Shown here piece after piece: positions 18,120 to 27,383 of a stretch of DNA of 64,000 nucleotides (positions are counted from its first letter, which is position 1; every line of letters begins with the position of its first letter). Below the pieces are notes generated by a model. The model ran no database searches. It saw nothing but the letters and a program-made list of their open reading frames with translations, and was not told where the DNA came from. This stretch comes from Paenibacillus humicola. GTDB taxonomy: Bacteria; Bacillota; Bacilli; Paenibacillales; Paenibacillaceae. The DNA is taken from positions 1,080,501 through 1,144,500 of the forward strand of contig NZ_JAQGPL010000001.1 of the NCBI RefSeq assembly GCF_028826105.1, read 5' to 3'. The translations under genes were made by a program, and so were the position numbers.

Positions 18120-18162
18120 TATCATCGGGACGCTTGGCGTCCTGGCTTGATATCTCCTTTTT
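18115..18162 (+). terminator. Riboswitch-controlled terminator of guanidine operon
   Basis: GGAGATATCA (18115-18124) pairs with TGATATCTCC (18148-18157), with an inner GGACGC/GCGTCC stem, followed by TTTTTG. The 5' arm shares bases with the end of the aptamer. The first gene starts 32 nt later. Confidence 0.93.
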
Positions 18163-18193
18163 GTTTACCACCATCTCGAAGGAGGCGCTTGAT

Positions 18194-18910
18194 ATGAACC
18201 GCATTTGGGACAAAACGATCGAGGCCGGAGGCAAATGGTCTGGAACGGTCGGAAGGGGCAAGCTGCTTACGTTTACGGCGCTGCGGGCGGGCGCGAACGT
18301 CTCGCTCCTGCTTTATAACGCCGCCGATTTTACGGAGCGCTACAACATGCCGGATACGCTGAAGGCGCAGCATACGGCGCATTTGACGAAGGGCAATGTG
18401 CTGATGAGCGATAACGGGCGCGTGCTCGCCGCCATTACGGAAGACAGTCTGGGCTGGCATGATCCGCTCGGCGGCTACACGACGCGCGAGGAGACGGATG
18501 CCAAATACGGAGAGTCGACGTATCAGCGGGAGCGAAACGGCTGGCTGCGCAGCGGCCGGGAGAATTTGACCGTCGAGCTGACGCGAAGCGGCCTCGGCGT
18601 CCGCGATCTTGTGCCCGTGGTGAATCTGTTCTCCAAGATCGTCGTCGACGAAGCGGGCGGCATGCATTTTATGAGCGGTCATTGTCCGGAAGGGGCGAGC
18701 GTCACGCTGCGCATCGAGATGGATGCGCTCGTCGTGCTGTCCAACACGCCGCACCCGCTCGATCCGTCGACCGCATACCCGTCCGGACCGGTCCGGATCG
18801 AGGCGTTCAACGCGCCGCCGATCGGAGAAGACGACCTTTGCGTACATTACCGGCCGGAGAACCGGCGCGCTTACGAGAATACGTGGGACTATTACGCTCT
18901 GATGCGCTGA
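18194..18910 (+). CDS. urea carboxylase-associated protein 1 (DUF1989), carboxyguanidine deiminase subunit
   Basis: This 238-residue DUF1989 protein is the first gene after the riboswitch. Such UAAP1 proteins pair with UAAP2 to form carboxyguanidine deiminase, which turns the product of guanidine carboxylase into allophanate plus ammonia. Family features include [23 protein letters not shown], the HDPLGG segment, and [13 protein letters not shown] in the C-terminal half; Cys and His residues may bind a metal. The ATG at 18194 follows AAGGAGG; the open frame further upstream overlaps the terminator and is not used. It sits 70 bp before its paralogue. Confidence 0.93.
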   Translation: MNRIWDKTIEAGGKWSGTVGRGKLLTFTALRAGANVSLLLYNAADFTERYNMPDTLKAQHTAHLTKGNVLMSDNGRVLAAITEDSLGWHDPLGGYTTREETDAKYGESTYQRERNGWLRSGRENLTVELTRSGLGVRDLVPVVNLFSKIVVDEAGGMHFMSGHCPEGASVTLRIEMDALVVLSNTPHPLDPSTAYPSGPVRIEAFNAPPIGEDDLCVHYRPENRRAYENTWDYYALMR

Positions 18911-18980
18911 TCGGCTGAACAGGGCGAAGCTTAAGCAGGCTGCTTCATATACGAAACCATTTTTGAAGGAGGAACCGGCG

Positions 18981-19634
18981 ATGGCGGTTTTTAATCGCGT
19001 GGAAAGCGAGCGGAATGTCGCGGAGGCGATTTACGACAAAACGATTATGGCGGGGGACGGCTGGATGCATGAGCTGCTTCCGGGCCAGGTGCTGCGGATT
19101 GTGGACCTGGAAGGGAATCAGGCGGCGGATACGCTGTTTTACGATGCCGACAATCCGGACGACCGGTACAGCGCAGCGAAGACAATCGCAGGACAGCGCA
19201 ATATTTATTTGACGGCGGGCTCGGTGCTGCTGGCGGAATCCGGCGCGGAGCTGCTGCGCATCGTAGCCGATACGTGCGGCCGGCACGACACGATCGGCGG
19301 AGCCTGCTCGGCGCAGAGCAATACGGTCCGGTACGCGCACGAGAAGCTGCATATGCACAACTGCCGCGATACGTTCATGCTACAGCTGGCCGGCTATGAA
19401 GGCGGGCGCTTCATGAAGCGCGATCTGGCGCCGAACATAAACTTTTTTATGAATGTGCCGGTCACGCCCGAAGGCGGACTGGAATTCGCGGACGGCGTGT
19501 CCGCCCCCGGCTGTTATGTGGAGCTGCAGTCGATCCGGCGCACGCTCGCGCTTATCAGCAACTGCCCGCAGCTAAACAATCCGTGCAACGCGTACAATCC
19601 GACGCCCGTGCGTGTGCTCATCTGGGATTGTTAG
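18981..19634 (+). CDS. urea carboxylase-associated protein 2 (DUF1989), carboxyguanidine deiminase subunit
   Basis: This 217-residue protein is the second DUF1989 paralogue (UAAP2). It shows [64 protein letters not shown] and a C-terminal [19 protein letters not shown]. Several Cys and His residues are candidates for a metal site. With UAAP1 it should form the heteromeric carboxyguanidine deiminase. I chose ATG 18981, 7 nt after AAGGAGG, over an ATG six codons upstream. The 200-bp gap to the carboxylase gene contains a duplicated 16-mer but no terminator, so the operon continues. Confidence 0.93.
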   Translation: MAVFNRVESERNVAEAIYDKTIMAGDGWMHELLPGQVLRIVDLEGNQAADTLFYDADNPDDRYSAAKTIAGQRNIYLTAGSVLLAESGAELLRIVADTCGRHDTIGGACSAQSNTVRYAHEKLHMHNCRDTFMLQLAGYEGGRFMKRDLAPNINFFMNVPVTPEGGLEFADGVSAPGCYVELQSIRRTLALISNCPQLNNPCNAYNPTPVRVLIWDC

Positions 19635-19704
19635 GCGGCTCTCGAGCATAAGCGATCAGGCGGTTCGGCAGTGGACGGCATAGATGCATGGACGGCCGGC
19701 GGCC

Positions 19705-19759
19705 GGATACCGCCGGGTGGCAAGGATGATACGAGCGTCTGCGGGATACCGCCGGGCGG
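19705..19759 (+). repeat. Short direct repeat between UAAP2 and carboxylase genes
   Basis: GGATACCGCCGGGTGG (19705-19720) is repeated as GGATACCGCCGGGCGG (19744-19759), one mismatch, 39-nt period. Its role is unknown. Confidence 0.5.
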
Positions 19760-19834
19760 GAGCTATGCTGACATCGCGACGGGATATAAAAGAGACTGAA
19801 ATAGATACGCAAGGTTCATAGGGGAGTGGTGACC

Positions 19835-22800
19835 ATGTTTACGAAAGTGCTTATCGCCAATCGCGGAGCGATTGCCGTCCGTATCGAAAGGACGCTGCGC
19901 CGTCTTGGCGTCGCCTCCGTCGCCGTGTATACGAAGGCCGATCAGGACAGTCTGCACGTCGATATGGCCGACGAGGCGGTGCCGATCGGCGAAGGACCGG
20001 CCAAAGACAGCTACCTGAACGCCGAGCTGATCCTGCGCGTTGCCGAGGAAACCGGGGCGCAGGCGATTCATCCGGGGTACGGTTTTTTAAGCGAGAATGC
20101 AGACTTCGCCCGCGCCTGCCGAGAGCGCGGCATCGTCTTTATCGGGCCGTCGCCGGAGCAGATGGAGCTGTTCGGCCTCAAGCATTCGGCTCGGGAAATC
20201 GCCGGCAGGGCGGGCGTGCCGATGCTTCCGGGCACGCCGCTGATCGAGCGGCTGGAGGAGGCGCTCGCCGCAGCGGAGGGCATCGGCTACCCCGTCATGT
20301 TAAAAAGCACGGCGGGCGGCGGCGGCATCGGCATGCGCATTTGCGGCAATGAAGGCGAGCTGCGCGCCGCCTATGAGGGCGTCCGCCATTTGGCCGAGGC
20401 GAATTTCAACAACGGCGGCGTTTTCCTGGAAAAGTATATAGAGCGGGCCCGCCACGTCGAAGTGCAAATATTCGGCAACGCGTTCGGCGAAGCCGTCGCG
20501 CTGGGCGAGCGCGACTGCTCCATCCAGCGCCGCAACCAGAAGGTAATCGAGGAGAGCCCGGCGCCGATCCTGCCCGAAGACGTCCGTGCAGCCATGTTCG
20601 AAGCGGCGAGGCGGCTCGCCGCCGAGGTCGGCTATCGGAGCGCCGGAACGGTCGAGTTTCTGTACGATCCGAAGGAGAAGGCTTTTTATTTTCTGGAAGT
20701 TAACACGCGGCTGCAGGTCGAGCATGGCGTTACGGAAGAGGTGCTCGGCATCGACCTCGTCGAGTGGATGGTGCGCGAGGCGGCCGGCGAACTGACCGGC
20801 ATCGCCTCGCTTGTCCGGAAGCCGCGCGGGCACAGCATCCAGGCGCGCATTTACGCCGAGGACTGCCTGCGCGATTTCCGGCCGAGTGCCGGACAGCTCG
20901 ACCGGGCCGTATTTTCCGCTCATGCGAGGAACGAAACGTGGGTCCGCGACGGCATGACCGTCACAACCCTGTACGATCCGATGCTGGCGAAAATCATCGT
21001 ACACGGCGAAAGCCGCGAGGATGCGATTCGCAAACTGGCCGCGGCGCTGAGCGAGACGCGGATGTACGGCCTGACGACGAATCTGCACTACCTGCAGGCG
21101 CTGCTCGGCGAGCCGGACGTGCTGAGCGGAAACGTCTATACCCGTCTGCTCGGCGGCTTCGCGCCCGCCGAGCCGGCGATCGAAGTGCTGGACGGCGGCG
21201 TGCAGACGACGGTACAGGATTACCCGGGGCGGACCGGGCACTGGGATGTCGGCGTGCCGCCATGCGGGCCGATGGATCCGCTGTCGTTCCGGATCGGCAA
21301 CCGGCTGCTCGGCAACGACGAAGGCGCGCCGGGGCTCGAGCTTACGCTGCGCGGCGGGTCGTACGTCTTTCGCGGCGACGCGCGGTTCTGCGTGACCGGC
21401 GCCGACATGCAGCCGGAGCTGGACGGTCGGCCCGTTTCGATGTATGCGGCCGTCCGCGCCGGCCGGGGGCAGACGCTCTCCTTCGGCGAAGCGGCGGAGG
21501 GAATGCGCGCGTATTTGCTGGTGGAAGGCGGCTTCGACATGCCGGATATTCTCGGCAGCGCATCGACGTTCACGCTCGGCGGCTTCGGCGGACACGGCGG
21601 CCGGGCGCTGCGCACGGGCGACGTGCTCACCGTGCGCCGGGCTGCGGCAGCCGCAGCGGCAGGGCAAGCTCAGGCGCCTAGCGGCGCGGCCTTTGCGCAC
21701 CCGGCGGGAGAAGCGGAAGCGCCGGGCCATGACACCGGAAGCGGCCGCGAAGGCGCGAGGCAGGCTGAGGCCGGAGCGGCAGGCGAAACGGCCGCAGGTG
21801 CGGGAGATGACCGCGCGGCGGCCGAACCGTCCGCCAGCGCGCCCGGCACCTTGGCGGAGCGCCCTCTGCCGGCCGGCTGCCGGCCGGCGATCGCCCGCAC
21901 CTGGACGATCGGCGTTATCCCCGGGCCGCACTGCACGACGGAGTTTTTGCAGCCCGGTTATTTGGAGCAGCTGTCGGAGACCGAATGGGAAGTGCACTTC
22001 AACAGCTCGCGCACCGGCGTCCGGCTGATCGGGCCGGCACCGCGCTGGGCCCGCGAGGACGGCGGCGAAGCGGGGCTGCACCCGTCGAATATTCACGACA
22101 ATGCGTATGCCGTCGGCACGCTCGACCTGACCGGCGACATGCCGATCCTGCTCGGCCCCGACGGCCCTAGCCTCGGCGGGTTCGTCTGCCCGGCGACGAC
22201 GGCATCGGCGGAATTTTGGAAGCTCGGCCAGCTGCATCCCGGCGACAAAGTGCGGTTCGAGCTGCTGACGCTGGAACGTGCAGAGACGCTGCGGCAGGAG
22301 CAGGAGCGCCTGCTTGCGCTGATCGGCGAAAACCGCGCGGACGAATGGACGGCGCCGGCGGTTCCGGCGGACCGGCCGGCGATTTCGCCGGAATACCCGG
22401 TGCTTGCCCGCGAAGGCGAAGAGACGGGCCGGCGGTTCCCGGTTACGATCCGCTGCGCAGGCGACGAGAACCTGCTCGTCGAATACGGCCCGATGGAGCT
22501 CGATTTGACGCTGCGGTTTCAGGTGCATGCGCTTATGCAGGCGATTGAACGGGATGGCACGATCCCGGTTCGCGATTTGACGCCCGGCATTCGTTCCCTG
22601 CAGGTGCACCTCAATTCTTCTCTGATGACGGTGAAGGAAGCGGCCCGCCGGATGATGGAAATCGACCGGGCGCTGCCGCCGCTCGAATCGATCCGCGTGC
22701 CGTCGCGGATCGTGAAGCTGCCGCTGTCATGGGACGACCCGTCCACCCGGCTGGCCATTGACCGCTATCAGCAGAACGTCCGCCCGGACGCGCCGTGGTG

Positions 22801-23710
22801 CCCGAGCAATATCGAATTTATCCGGCGGATCAACGGGCTTTCAAGCACGGACGAGGTGAAGGAAATCGTGTTTGGCGCGAGCTATCTCGTGCTCGGGCTC
22901 GGCGACGTTTATCTCGGCGCGCCGGTTGCGACGCCGATCGATCCGCGCCACCGGCTCGTCACGACCAAATATAATCCCGCCCGCACCTGGACGCCGGAAA
23001 ACGCCGTCGGCATCGGCGGCGCCTACATGTGCGTCTACGGCATGGAAGGGCCGGGGGGCTATCAATTCGTCGGGCGCACGATCCAGATGTGGAACAAGCT
23101 TCGCGCTACCGAAAGCTTCAAACCGGGCAAACCGTGGCTGCTCCGCTTTTTTGACCAGATTCGTTTTTATCCCGTCGAGGCGGAGGAGCTGACGCAGCTG
23201 CGCGACGATTTCGTGCGCGGCCGGTTCGAAGCGGAAATCGAAGAGACGACGTTCGATCTCGGCGACTATTTGCGCTTTTTGGACTCGATCGAAGAGAACG
23301 CCCGGGAATTCCGGGATAAGCAGCGCCATGCTTTCCGCGAAGAACGGGAGCGCTGGAAGGCGCTCGGCCTCGCCGAATACGTATCCGAGCAGGAACCGCC
23401 GAAGCCCCAGCAGGAGGAGACGCTGCCGGAAGGCGCGGTCGCCATGCGCTGCTCCATGCCGGGCAGCGTGTGGAAGGTGCTGGCCAAGCCGGGGCAGCAG
23501 GTGAAGAAAGGCGATCCGATCATGATTCAGGAGAGCATGAAGATGGAGTTTATGCAGCAGGCCCCGTGCGACGGCGAAGTGATCGCCGTATTCGTAAACC
23601 CCGGCGACGGCGTTCAGCCGGGCCAGCCGGTGGCGTACATCCGAAAGCTTGAAGTATTGGAGGAGACGGAGCATGGAGAAGCTGACGATTCCCTGCAAGC
23701 TGTCCATTGA
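19835..23710 (+). CDS. guanidine/urea carboxylase (biotin-dependent)
   Basis: This 1291-residue multidomain enzyme carboxylates guanidine (or urea) using ATP and bicarbonate. Residues 1-450 are biotin carboxylase (KVLIANRGAIAVRIERTL, GYGFLSENADFARAC, KSTAGGGGIGMRI, EVNTRLQVEHGVTE). Residues about 455-600 and 685-810 form the AHS2/KipA-like half (QTTVQDYPGRTGHWDVGVPPCG) and 840-1090 the AHS1/KipI-like half, together the carboxyltransferase. The biotinyl domain ends the protein with K1236 in ESMKMEF. An Ala/Gly/Glu-rich low-complexity stretch at about 600-685 interrupts the AHS2 region. ATG 19835 (9 nt after GGGGAG) is chosen over GTG 19826. Riboswitch and DUF1989 partners argue for guanidine as substrate. 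It overlaps the next gene by 38 bp. Confidence 0.93.
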   Translation: MFTKVLIANRGAIAVRIERTLRRLGVASVAVYTKADQDSLHVDMADEAVPIGEGPAKDSYLNAELILRVAEETGAQAIHPGYGFLSENADFARACRERGIVFIGPSPEQMELFGLKHSAREIAGRAGVPMLPGTPLIERLEEALAAAEGIGYPVMLKSTAGGGGIGMRICGNEGELRAAYEGVRHLAEANFNNGGVFLEKYIERARHVEVQIFGNAFGEAVALGERDCSIQRRNQKVIEESPAPILPEDVRAAMFEAARRLAAEVGYRSAGTVEFLYDPKEKAFYFLEVNTRLQVEHGVTEEVLGIDLVEWMVREAAGELTGIASLVRKPRGHSIQARIYAEDCLRDFRPSAGQLDRAVFSAHARNETWVRDGMTVTTLYDPMLAKIIVHGESREDAIRKLAAALSETRMYGLTTNLHYLQALLGEPDVLSGNVYTRLLGGFAPAEPAIEVLDGGVQTTVQDYPGRTGHWDVGVPPCGPMDPLSFRIGNRLLGNDEGAPGLELTLRGGSYVFRGDARFCVTGADMQPELDGRPVSMYAAVRAGRGQTLSFGEAAEGMRAYLLVEGGFDMPDILGSASTFTLGGFGGHGGRALRTGDVLTVRRAAAAAAAGQAQAPSGAAFAHPAGEAEAPGHDTGSGREGARQAEAGAAGETAAGAGDDRAAAEPSASAPGTLAERPLPAGCRPAIARTWTIGVIPGPHCTTEFLQPGYLEQLSETEWEVHFNSSRTGVRLIGPAPRWAREDGGEAGLHPSNIHDNAYAVGTLDLTGDMPILLGPDGPSLGGFVCPATTASAEFWKLGQLHPGDKVRFELLTLERAETLRQEQERLLALIGENRADEWTAPAVPADRPAISPEYPVLAREGEETGRRFPVTIRCAGDENLLVEYGPMELDLTLRFQVHALMQAIERDGTIPVRDLTPGIRSLQVHLNSSLMTVKEAARRMMEIDRALPPLESIRVPSRIVKLPLSWDDPSTRLAIDRYQQNVRPDAPWCPSNIEFIRRINGLSSTDEVKEIVFGASYLVLGLGDVYLGAPVATPIDPRHRLVTTKYNPARTWTPENAVGIGGAYMCVYGMEGPGGYQFVGRTIQMWNKLRATESFKPGKPWLLRFFDQIRFYPVEAEELTQLRDDFVRGRFEAEIEETTFDLGDYLRFLDSIEENAREFRDKQRHAFREERERWKALGLAEYVSEQEPPKPQQEETLPEGAVAMRCSMPGSVWKVLAKPGQQVKKGDPIMIQESMKMEFMQQAPCDGEVIAVFVNPGDGVQPGQPVAYIRKLEVLEETEHGEADDSLQAVH

Positions 23711-25442
23711 TTGGCTGCGGGAAAACTATTTGAACAAACGGCTGACGCCCGAGGACGTGGCGGAGGAGATCGTTCGCCGCAGCGAGCGGGACGCCGCGAT
23801 GAACATCTGGATTACGCCGCCCTCCGCAGCGGGCATGCGTCCGTACCTGGAACGGCTGAAAGCGATCGACCCGGCGGACGCCCCGCTGTGGGGCATTCCG
23901 TTTGCGGTGAAGGACAACACCGACGTTGTCGGGATGGCGACAACCGCCGCCTGTCCGGCGTTTACCCGGATGCCCGCCGAGGATGCGGCCGTCGTGAAGC
24001 GGCTGCTGGACGCCGGGGCGATTCCGGTCGGTAAGGCTAATCTGGACCAGTTCGCGACCGGGCTCGTCGGCACGAGAAGCCCGTACGGCGAGACGCACAA
24101 TGCGCTCCGGCCGGAGCTGATCAGCGGCGGATCGAGCTCCGGCTCGGCCGTGGCGGTGGCGCGCGGCCAGGCCGCCTTCGCGCTCGGCACCGATACGGCC
24201 GGCTCCGGGCGCGTGCCGGCAGCCTTGAACGGACTCGTCGGCTTCAAGCCGAGCCTCGGCGCGTGGCCGCTGCGGGGCGTTGTCCCCGCCTGCGAAAGCC
24301 TGGACTGCGTCACCGTTTTCGCGCACAGCATGAAGGAGGCTTACGCTGTGGACGCCGCCGCGCGCGGCACGGACGAACGCGACCCGTGGTCGCGGAAAGT
24401 GCCGTCCCCGCAAGCCGGCCTGCCGCTTAAGATCTGCCTGCCGAAAGAGACGCCGTCTTTCTTCGGCCCATTTGCGCAGGAATACGCGTCGGCCTGGGCG
24501 GCCGTCGTCCGCCGGATCGAGGGGCTGAACCTGCCGGTCGAATATGTCGACACCGAGCCGTTGTCCGAAGCGGCGGCCGTCCTGTACGAAGGGCCTTGGG
24601 TGGCGGAACGCTGGGCGGGGCTCGGCGAATTTATCGAGACGCACCCCGGCGAGGCGCTGCCGGTGACGGAAGGCATCCTGCGCTCGGGTGCGGAGCGCAG
24701 CGCTTCGGAGCTGTTCCGGGCGATGCACAAGCTGCAGGCGACCCGTCTTCGGACGGCGGCCCTGCTGAAGGATGCCGTCCTCGTGCTGCCGACGGCGGGC
24801 GGCACCTGGACGCGCGAGGAGGTGCGCCGCGATCCGGTCGCGACGAACCGTGACATGGGGCGCTACACGAATCACTGCAATCTGCTGGGCATGTGCGCGG
24901 CGGCGATTCCGGCCGGCGAAGCGGCCCCCGCACTGCCGTTCGGCGTGACGCTTTTTGCGCTCGCCGACCGCGAGGGGCTGCTGGCCGGCACGGCTTCGCT
25001 GCTGGGCGAACCAAACGCCGAATACCTTGCAGCGCCGGCAGCATCCGGCAGCAGCAAAATCAAAACGACGCCGGTTGCCGTGTGCGGCCTCCATATGCGC
25101 GGCTTTCCGCTGGAGAAGCAAATGCTCGGCTGCGGCGCCCGTTTTGTCCGCGAGGATGTAACGACCGCGAAATACAAGCTGCTGAAGCTGCCGACCGAGC
25201 CGGCCAAGCCCGGACTGATCAAGTCGGAGGCAGGCGGCGGGGCGATCCGGCTGGAAATCTGGGAGATGCCGCTCGACCGGTTCGGCGAGTTTGCGGCTTC
25301 TATCCCGGGACCGCTCGGCATCGGCAAAGTCGAGCTTGCCGACGGCTCGGAAGTGCCGGGCTTTATTTGCGAAGGCTATGCGGAAGACCTGTCAGAGAAT
25401 ATTACCGCCTTCGGAGGCTGGAGGGACGCCGTCCGGGCGTAA
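23673..25442 (+). CDS. atzF: allophanate hydrolase
   Basis: This 589-residue amidase-signature enzyme hydrolyses allophanate to ammonia and CO2, the last step of the pathway. The catalytic Ser-cisSer-Lys triad is visible: K80 in PFAVKDN, the cis-Ser in SGGSSSGSAV (about S155) and the nucleophile S178 in DTAGSGR. The C-terminal domain (about 450-589), typical of AtzF/DUR1-type enzymes, includes CGLHMRGFPLEKQM and GFICEGYAEDLSENITAFGGW. ATG 23673 follows GGAGGAGA inside the end of the carboxylase gene, so translation is coupled. No urease is nearby; nitrogen is released entirely through this route. Confidence 0.95.
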   Translation: MEKLTIPCKLSIDWLRENYLNKRLTPEDVAEEIVRRSERDAAMNIWITPPSAAGMRPYLERLKAIDPADAPLWGIPFAVKDNTDVVGMATTAACPAFTRMPAEDAAVVKRLLDAGAIPVGKANLDQFATGLVGTRSPYGETHNALRPELISGGSSSGSAVAVARGQAAFALGTDTAGSGRVPAALNGLVGFKPSLGAWPLRGVVPACESLDCVTVFAHSMKEAYAVDAAARGTDERDPWSRKVPSPQAGLPLKICLPKETPSFFGPFAQEYASAWAAVVRRIEGLNLPVEYVDTEPLSEAAAVLYEGPWVAERWAGLGEFIETHPGEALPVTEGILRSGAERSASELFRAMHKLQATRLRTAALLKDAVLVLPTAGGTWTREEVRRDPVATNRDMGRYTNHCNLLGMCAAAIPAGEAAPALPFGVTLFALADREGLLAGTASLLGEPNAEYLAAPAASGSSKIKTTPVAVCGLHMRGFPLEKQMLGCGARFVREDVTTAKYKLLKLPTEPAKPGLIKSEAGGGAIRLEIWEMPLDRFGEFAASIPGPLGIGKVELADGSEVPGFICEGYAEDLSENITAFGGWRDAVRA

Positions 25443-25606
25443 TGCGCGTCCCGTACGGCTCCCGGTGCCGGCGTTTCCATTCACCGGACTCGCCTTTCCG
25501 GCCGTTTTCTCATGCGCGGGATTCCGGTCGTATGGGCGATCCTGCACTGCCGGGCTGTCTCTTTGCCCCCTGAAATGGTATGATGAAGGGCAGGAGGGAT
25601 TCGTTC

Positions 25607-26233
25607 ATGACGTCAAACAACGATCAAACTACGGAAGACCGGCAGGAAGAAACGCGTAATGCGGAATTGCAGGAGCTGGCCGAGGCGTTATTCCACCATG
25701 GCGTCCAGGCGCTCAAATCCCAGTTCGAGGAATGCGAGGTTTCGGGTCACGTCGCGGGTCACGCCTTGTACGGACCGATTTTTACGTTCGAGCTGAAAAC
25801 CCCGGAGGGGAACGATTATGCCGTGGGTTTTTTCATGAACGAGCTGATTTCGACTTTCCGCAATAATGCCGATCCCGCCCTGTGGCTGTCTTCCTTCTTC
25901 GTCGATATTATGAACAGCGGGGAGAGCCGCCTGCTCCCGGTGCCGCCGCAAAACGAGGACGAAGCGAAGGCGCTGTTCGACGGCCATATCGTGCCTCACT
26001 GCGCCAAAGCGATCCGGGAGGAATTTGAGCCCGAGCAGGTATATGTCGATCTCGATTTTCACCAGGAGCACGGCCCGGTCCTCGAAGCCGGCTTCCCGTC
26101 GATCGTCGAAGGAAACAACGTCTGCGCGATGCCGCTTCATTTTCTGCTGGCGCAGCATTTGCTGAACCGCGATCCGGCCGAGCCGGTCATTCAAGGCTTG
26201 TACCGCATCCGCAAAGAGCACGGGCTGGAGTAA
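25607..26233 (+). CDS. conserved hypothetical protein
   Basis: This 208-residue acidic soluble protein starts at an ATG 9 nt behind AGGAGG and is closed by a terminator. It has no signal peptide, membrane segment or motif that I recognise. Conserved-looking stretches are GHALYGPIFTFELKTPEGNDYAVGFFMNEL and YVDLDFHQEHGPVLEAGFPSIVEGNNVCAMPLHFLL. A 164-bp gap separates it from the guanidine operon, so a link to guanidine metabolism is not supported beyond position. No function is proposed. Confidence 0.7.
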   Translation: MTSNNDQTTEDRQEETRNAELQELAEALFHHGVQALKSQFEECEVSGHVAGHALYGPIFTFELKTPEGNDYAVGFFMNELISTFRNNADPALWLSSFFVDIMNSGESRLLPVPPQNEDEAKALFDGHIVPHCAKAIREEFEPEQVYVDLDFHQEHGPVLEAGFPSIVEGNNVCAMPLHFLLAQHLLNRDPAEPVIQGLYRIRKEHGLE

Positions 26234-26244
26234 CTCCAAGTCCA

Positions 26245-26278
26245 ACAAACAAGCGCCGCAGGTTTCCGCCTGCGGCGC
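26245..26278 (-). terminator. Terminator hairpin for aldo/keto reductase
   Basis: GCGCCGCAGG (26253-26262) and CCTGCGGCGC (26269-26278) form a perfect 10-bp stem. On the minus strand the hairpin is followed by TTGTTTGTT, so it can end the reductase transcript; the plus-strand side is less T-rich. Confidence 0.65.
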
Positions 26279-26321
26279 GTGTTTGCGAATACGCTGCCGG
26301 CAACGCGGAGGCGAGAAGCAG

Positions 26322-26365
26322 CAAACCCGGATTCCCTCAAGGCAGGCGGGAGTCCGGGTTTGTTT
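26322..26365 (+). terminator. Terminator after hypothetical gene
   Basis: CAAACCCGGA (26322-26331) pairs with TCCGGGTTTG (26353-26362), extended by TCCC/GGGA, and is followed by TTTC. It lies between convergent genes. Confidence 0.75.
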
Positions 26366-26408
26366 CACATGCGGTCAAAGCACTTGTTGAACGATGAAGG
26401 AACGACGG

Positions 26409-27383
26409 TCAGCGGGCAGGCGAGAAGCCGGCGACCTGCTTCAGGATGCGTTCGATTTCGTCCTGCGTCTCCTGCGACAGCTCAACGTCGACAGCTTTCA
26501 CATTCTCTTCGATCTGCTGCGGGCTGCTGGCTCCGATCAGGGCGGTGCTGACGTTCGGAAGGCGCAGTACCCAGGCGATCGCCAGCTGCGACAGCGTGAT
26601 GCCTTGCTGCAGCGCCAGCTCGTTCAAGTCCTGCACGCAGCGCAGCACCTTATCGTTCAAATAGCTGCTGATGATGTGGTTGACCGCTTTGTTGGCGGCG
26701 CGGCTGTTCGCGGGCAGCGGCTGGCCCGGCAAATATTTTCCGGTTAAAATGCCCTGCGCGAGCGGCGAGAATACGACCTGGCCGATGCCTTTCTGTTCCG
26801 AAACCGGAATAACTTCGCGCTCGATGTACCGCTCGAACATGTTGTAAATCGGCTGGTTGGAAATAATCGGCCGCAAATTCAGCCGTCCGGCAATGGCAGC
26901 GGCATCCGCGAGCTGGGCGGCCGACCACTCGCTGACGGCGGCGTACAAAATTTTGCCTTGAGCCGCCAGATCGTCGAGCGCGCGCAGCGTTTCTTCAAGC
27001 GGCACGCCGCGGTCGTAGCGATGGCAGAAATAAATGTCGATATAATCCGTTCCGAGACGTCGCAGGCTGGCTTCGCACTGCTCCATAATGTGCTTCCGGG
27101 ACAATCCCCTGTCGTTCGGCCCGTCTCCCATCGGAAAATAAACCTTCGTCGACAGCACGTAATCCGATCGTTTATACGGCTTCAGCGCCGCCCCCATGGC
27201 TTTCTCGCCTTCGCCGCGGTTGTAGGCGTTCGCCGTGTCGAAAAAGTTGATTCCGCTTTCAAATGCCTGTCTGATGCAGGCGTCTGCCGCTTCCTGCTCG
27301 GAAGCCGTCCCATAGGTGAGCCAGCTGCCGAGGCTGATCTCGCTGACCTTCAGGCCGCTCGCTCCAACGTTTCTGTATTTCAT
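26409..27383 (-). CDS. aldo/keto reductase
   Basis: This 324-residue NADPH-dependent oxidoreductase has the (beta/alpha)8 fold of the AKR superfamily, nearest the branch that includes potassium-channel beta-subunit-like bacterial enzymes. The catalytic tetrad is in place: Asp and Tyr in NFFDTANAYNRGEGE, Lys in VLSTKVYFPMG, His in DIYFCHRYDRGVPLEETL. The cofactor region includes SPLAQGILTGKY and the C-terminal ALIGASSPQQIEENVKA. It starts at ATG 27383 after GAAAGGGG. The physiological substrate is not evident. Confidence 0.93.
   Translation of the reverse strand: MKYRNVGASGLKVSEISLGSWLTYGTASEQEAADACIRQAFESGINFFDTANAYNRGEGEKAMGAALKPYKRSDYVLSTKVYFPMGDGPNDRGLSRKHIMEQCEASLRRLGTDYIDIYFCHRYDRGVPLEETLRALDDLAAQGKILYAAVSEWSAAQLADAAAIAGRLNLRPIISNQPIYNMFERYIEREVIPVSEQKGIGQVVFSPLAQGILTGKYLPGQPLPANSRAANKAVNHIISSYLNDKVLRCVQDLNELALQQGITLSQLAIAWVLRLPNVSTALIGASSPQQIEENVKAVDVELSQETQDEIERILKQVAGFSPAR

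Noticed and set aside
20300..22609. 769-codon open frame on the minus strand
   Set aside because: It is antisense to the guanidine carboxylase, Arg/Ala/His-rich as expected from GC-rich codon shadows, and has no ribosome-binding site or family similarity.
23550..25121. 523-codon minus-strand frame
   Set aside because: Shadow of the allophanate hydrolase gene; no initiation site and biased composition.
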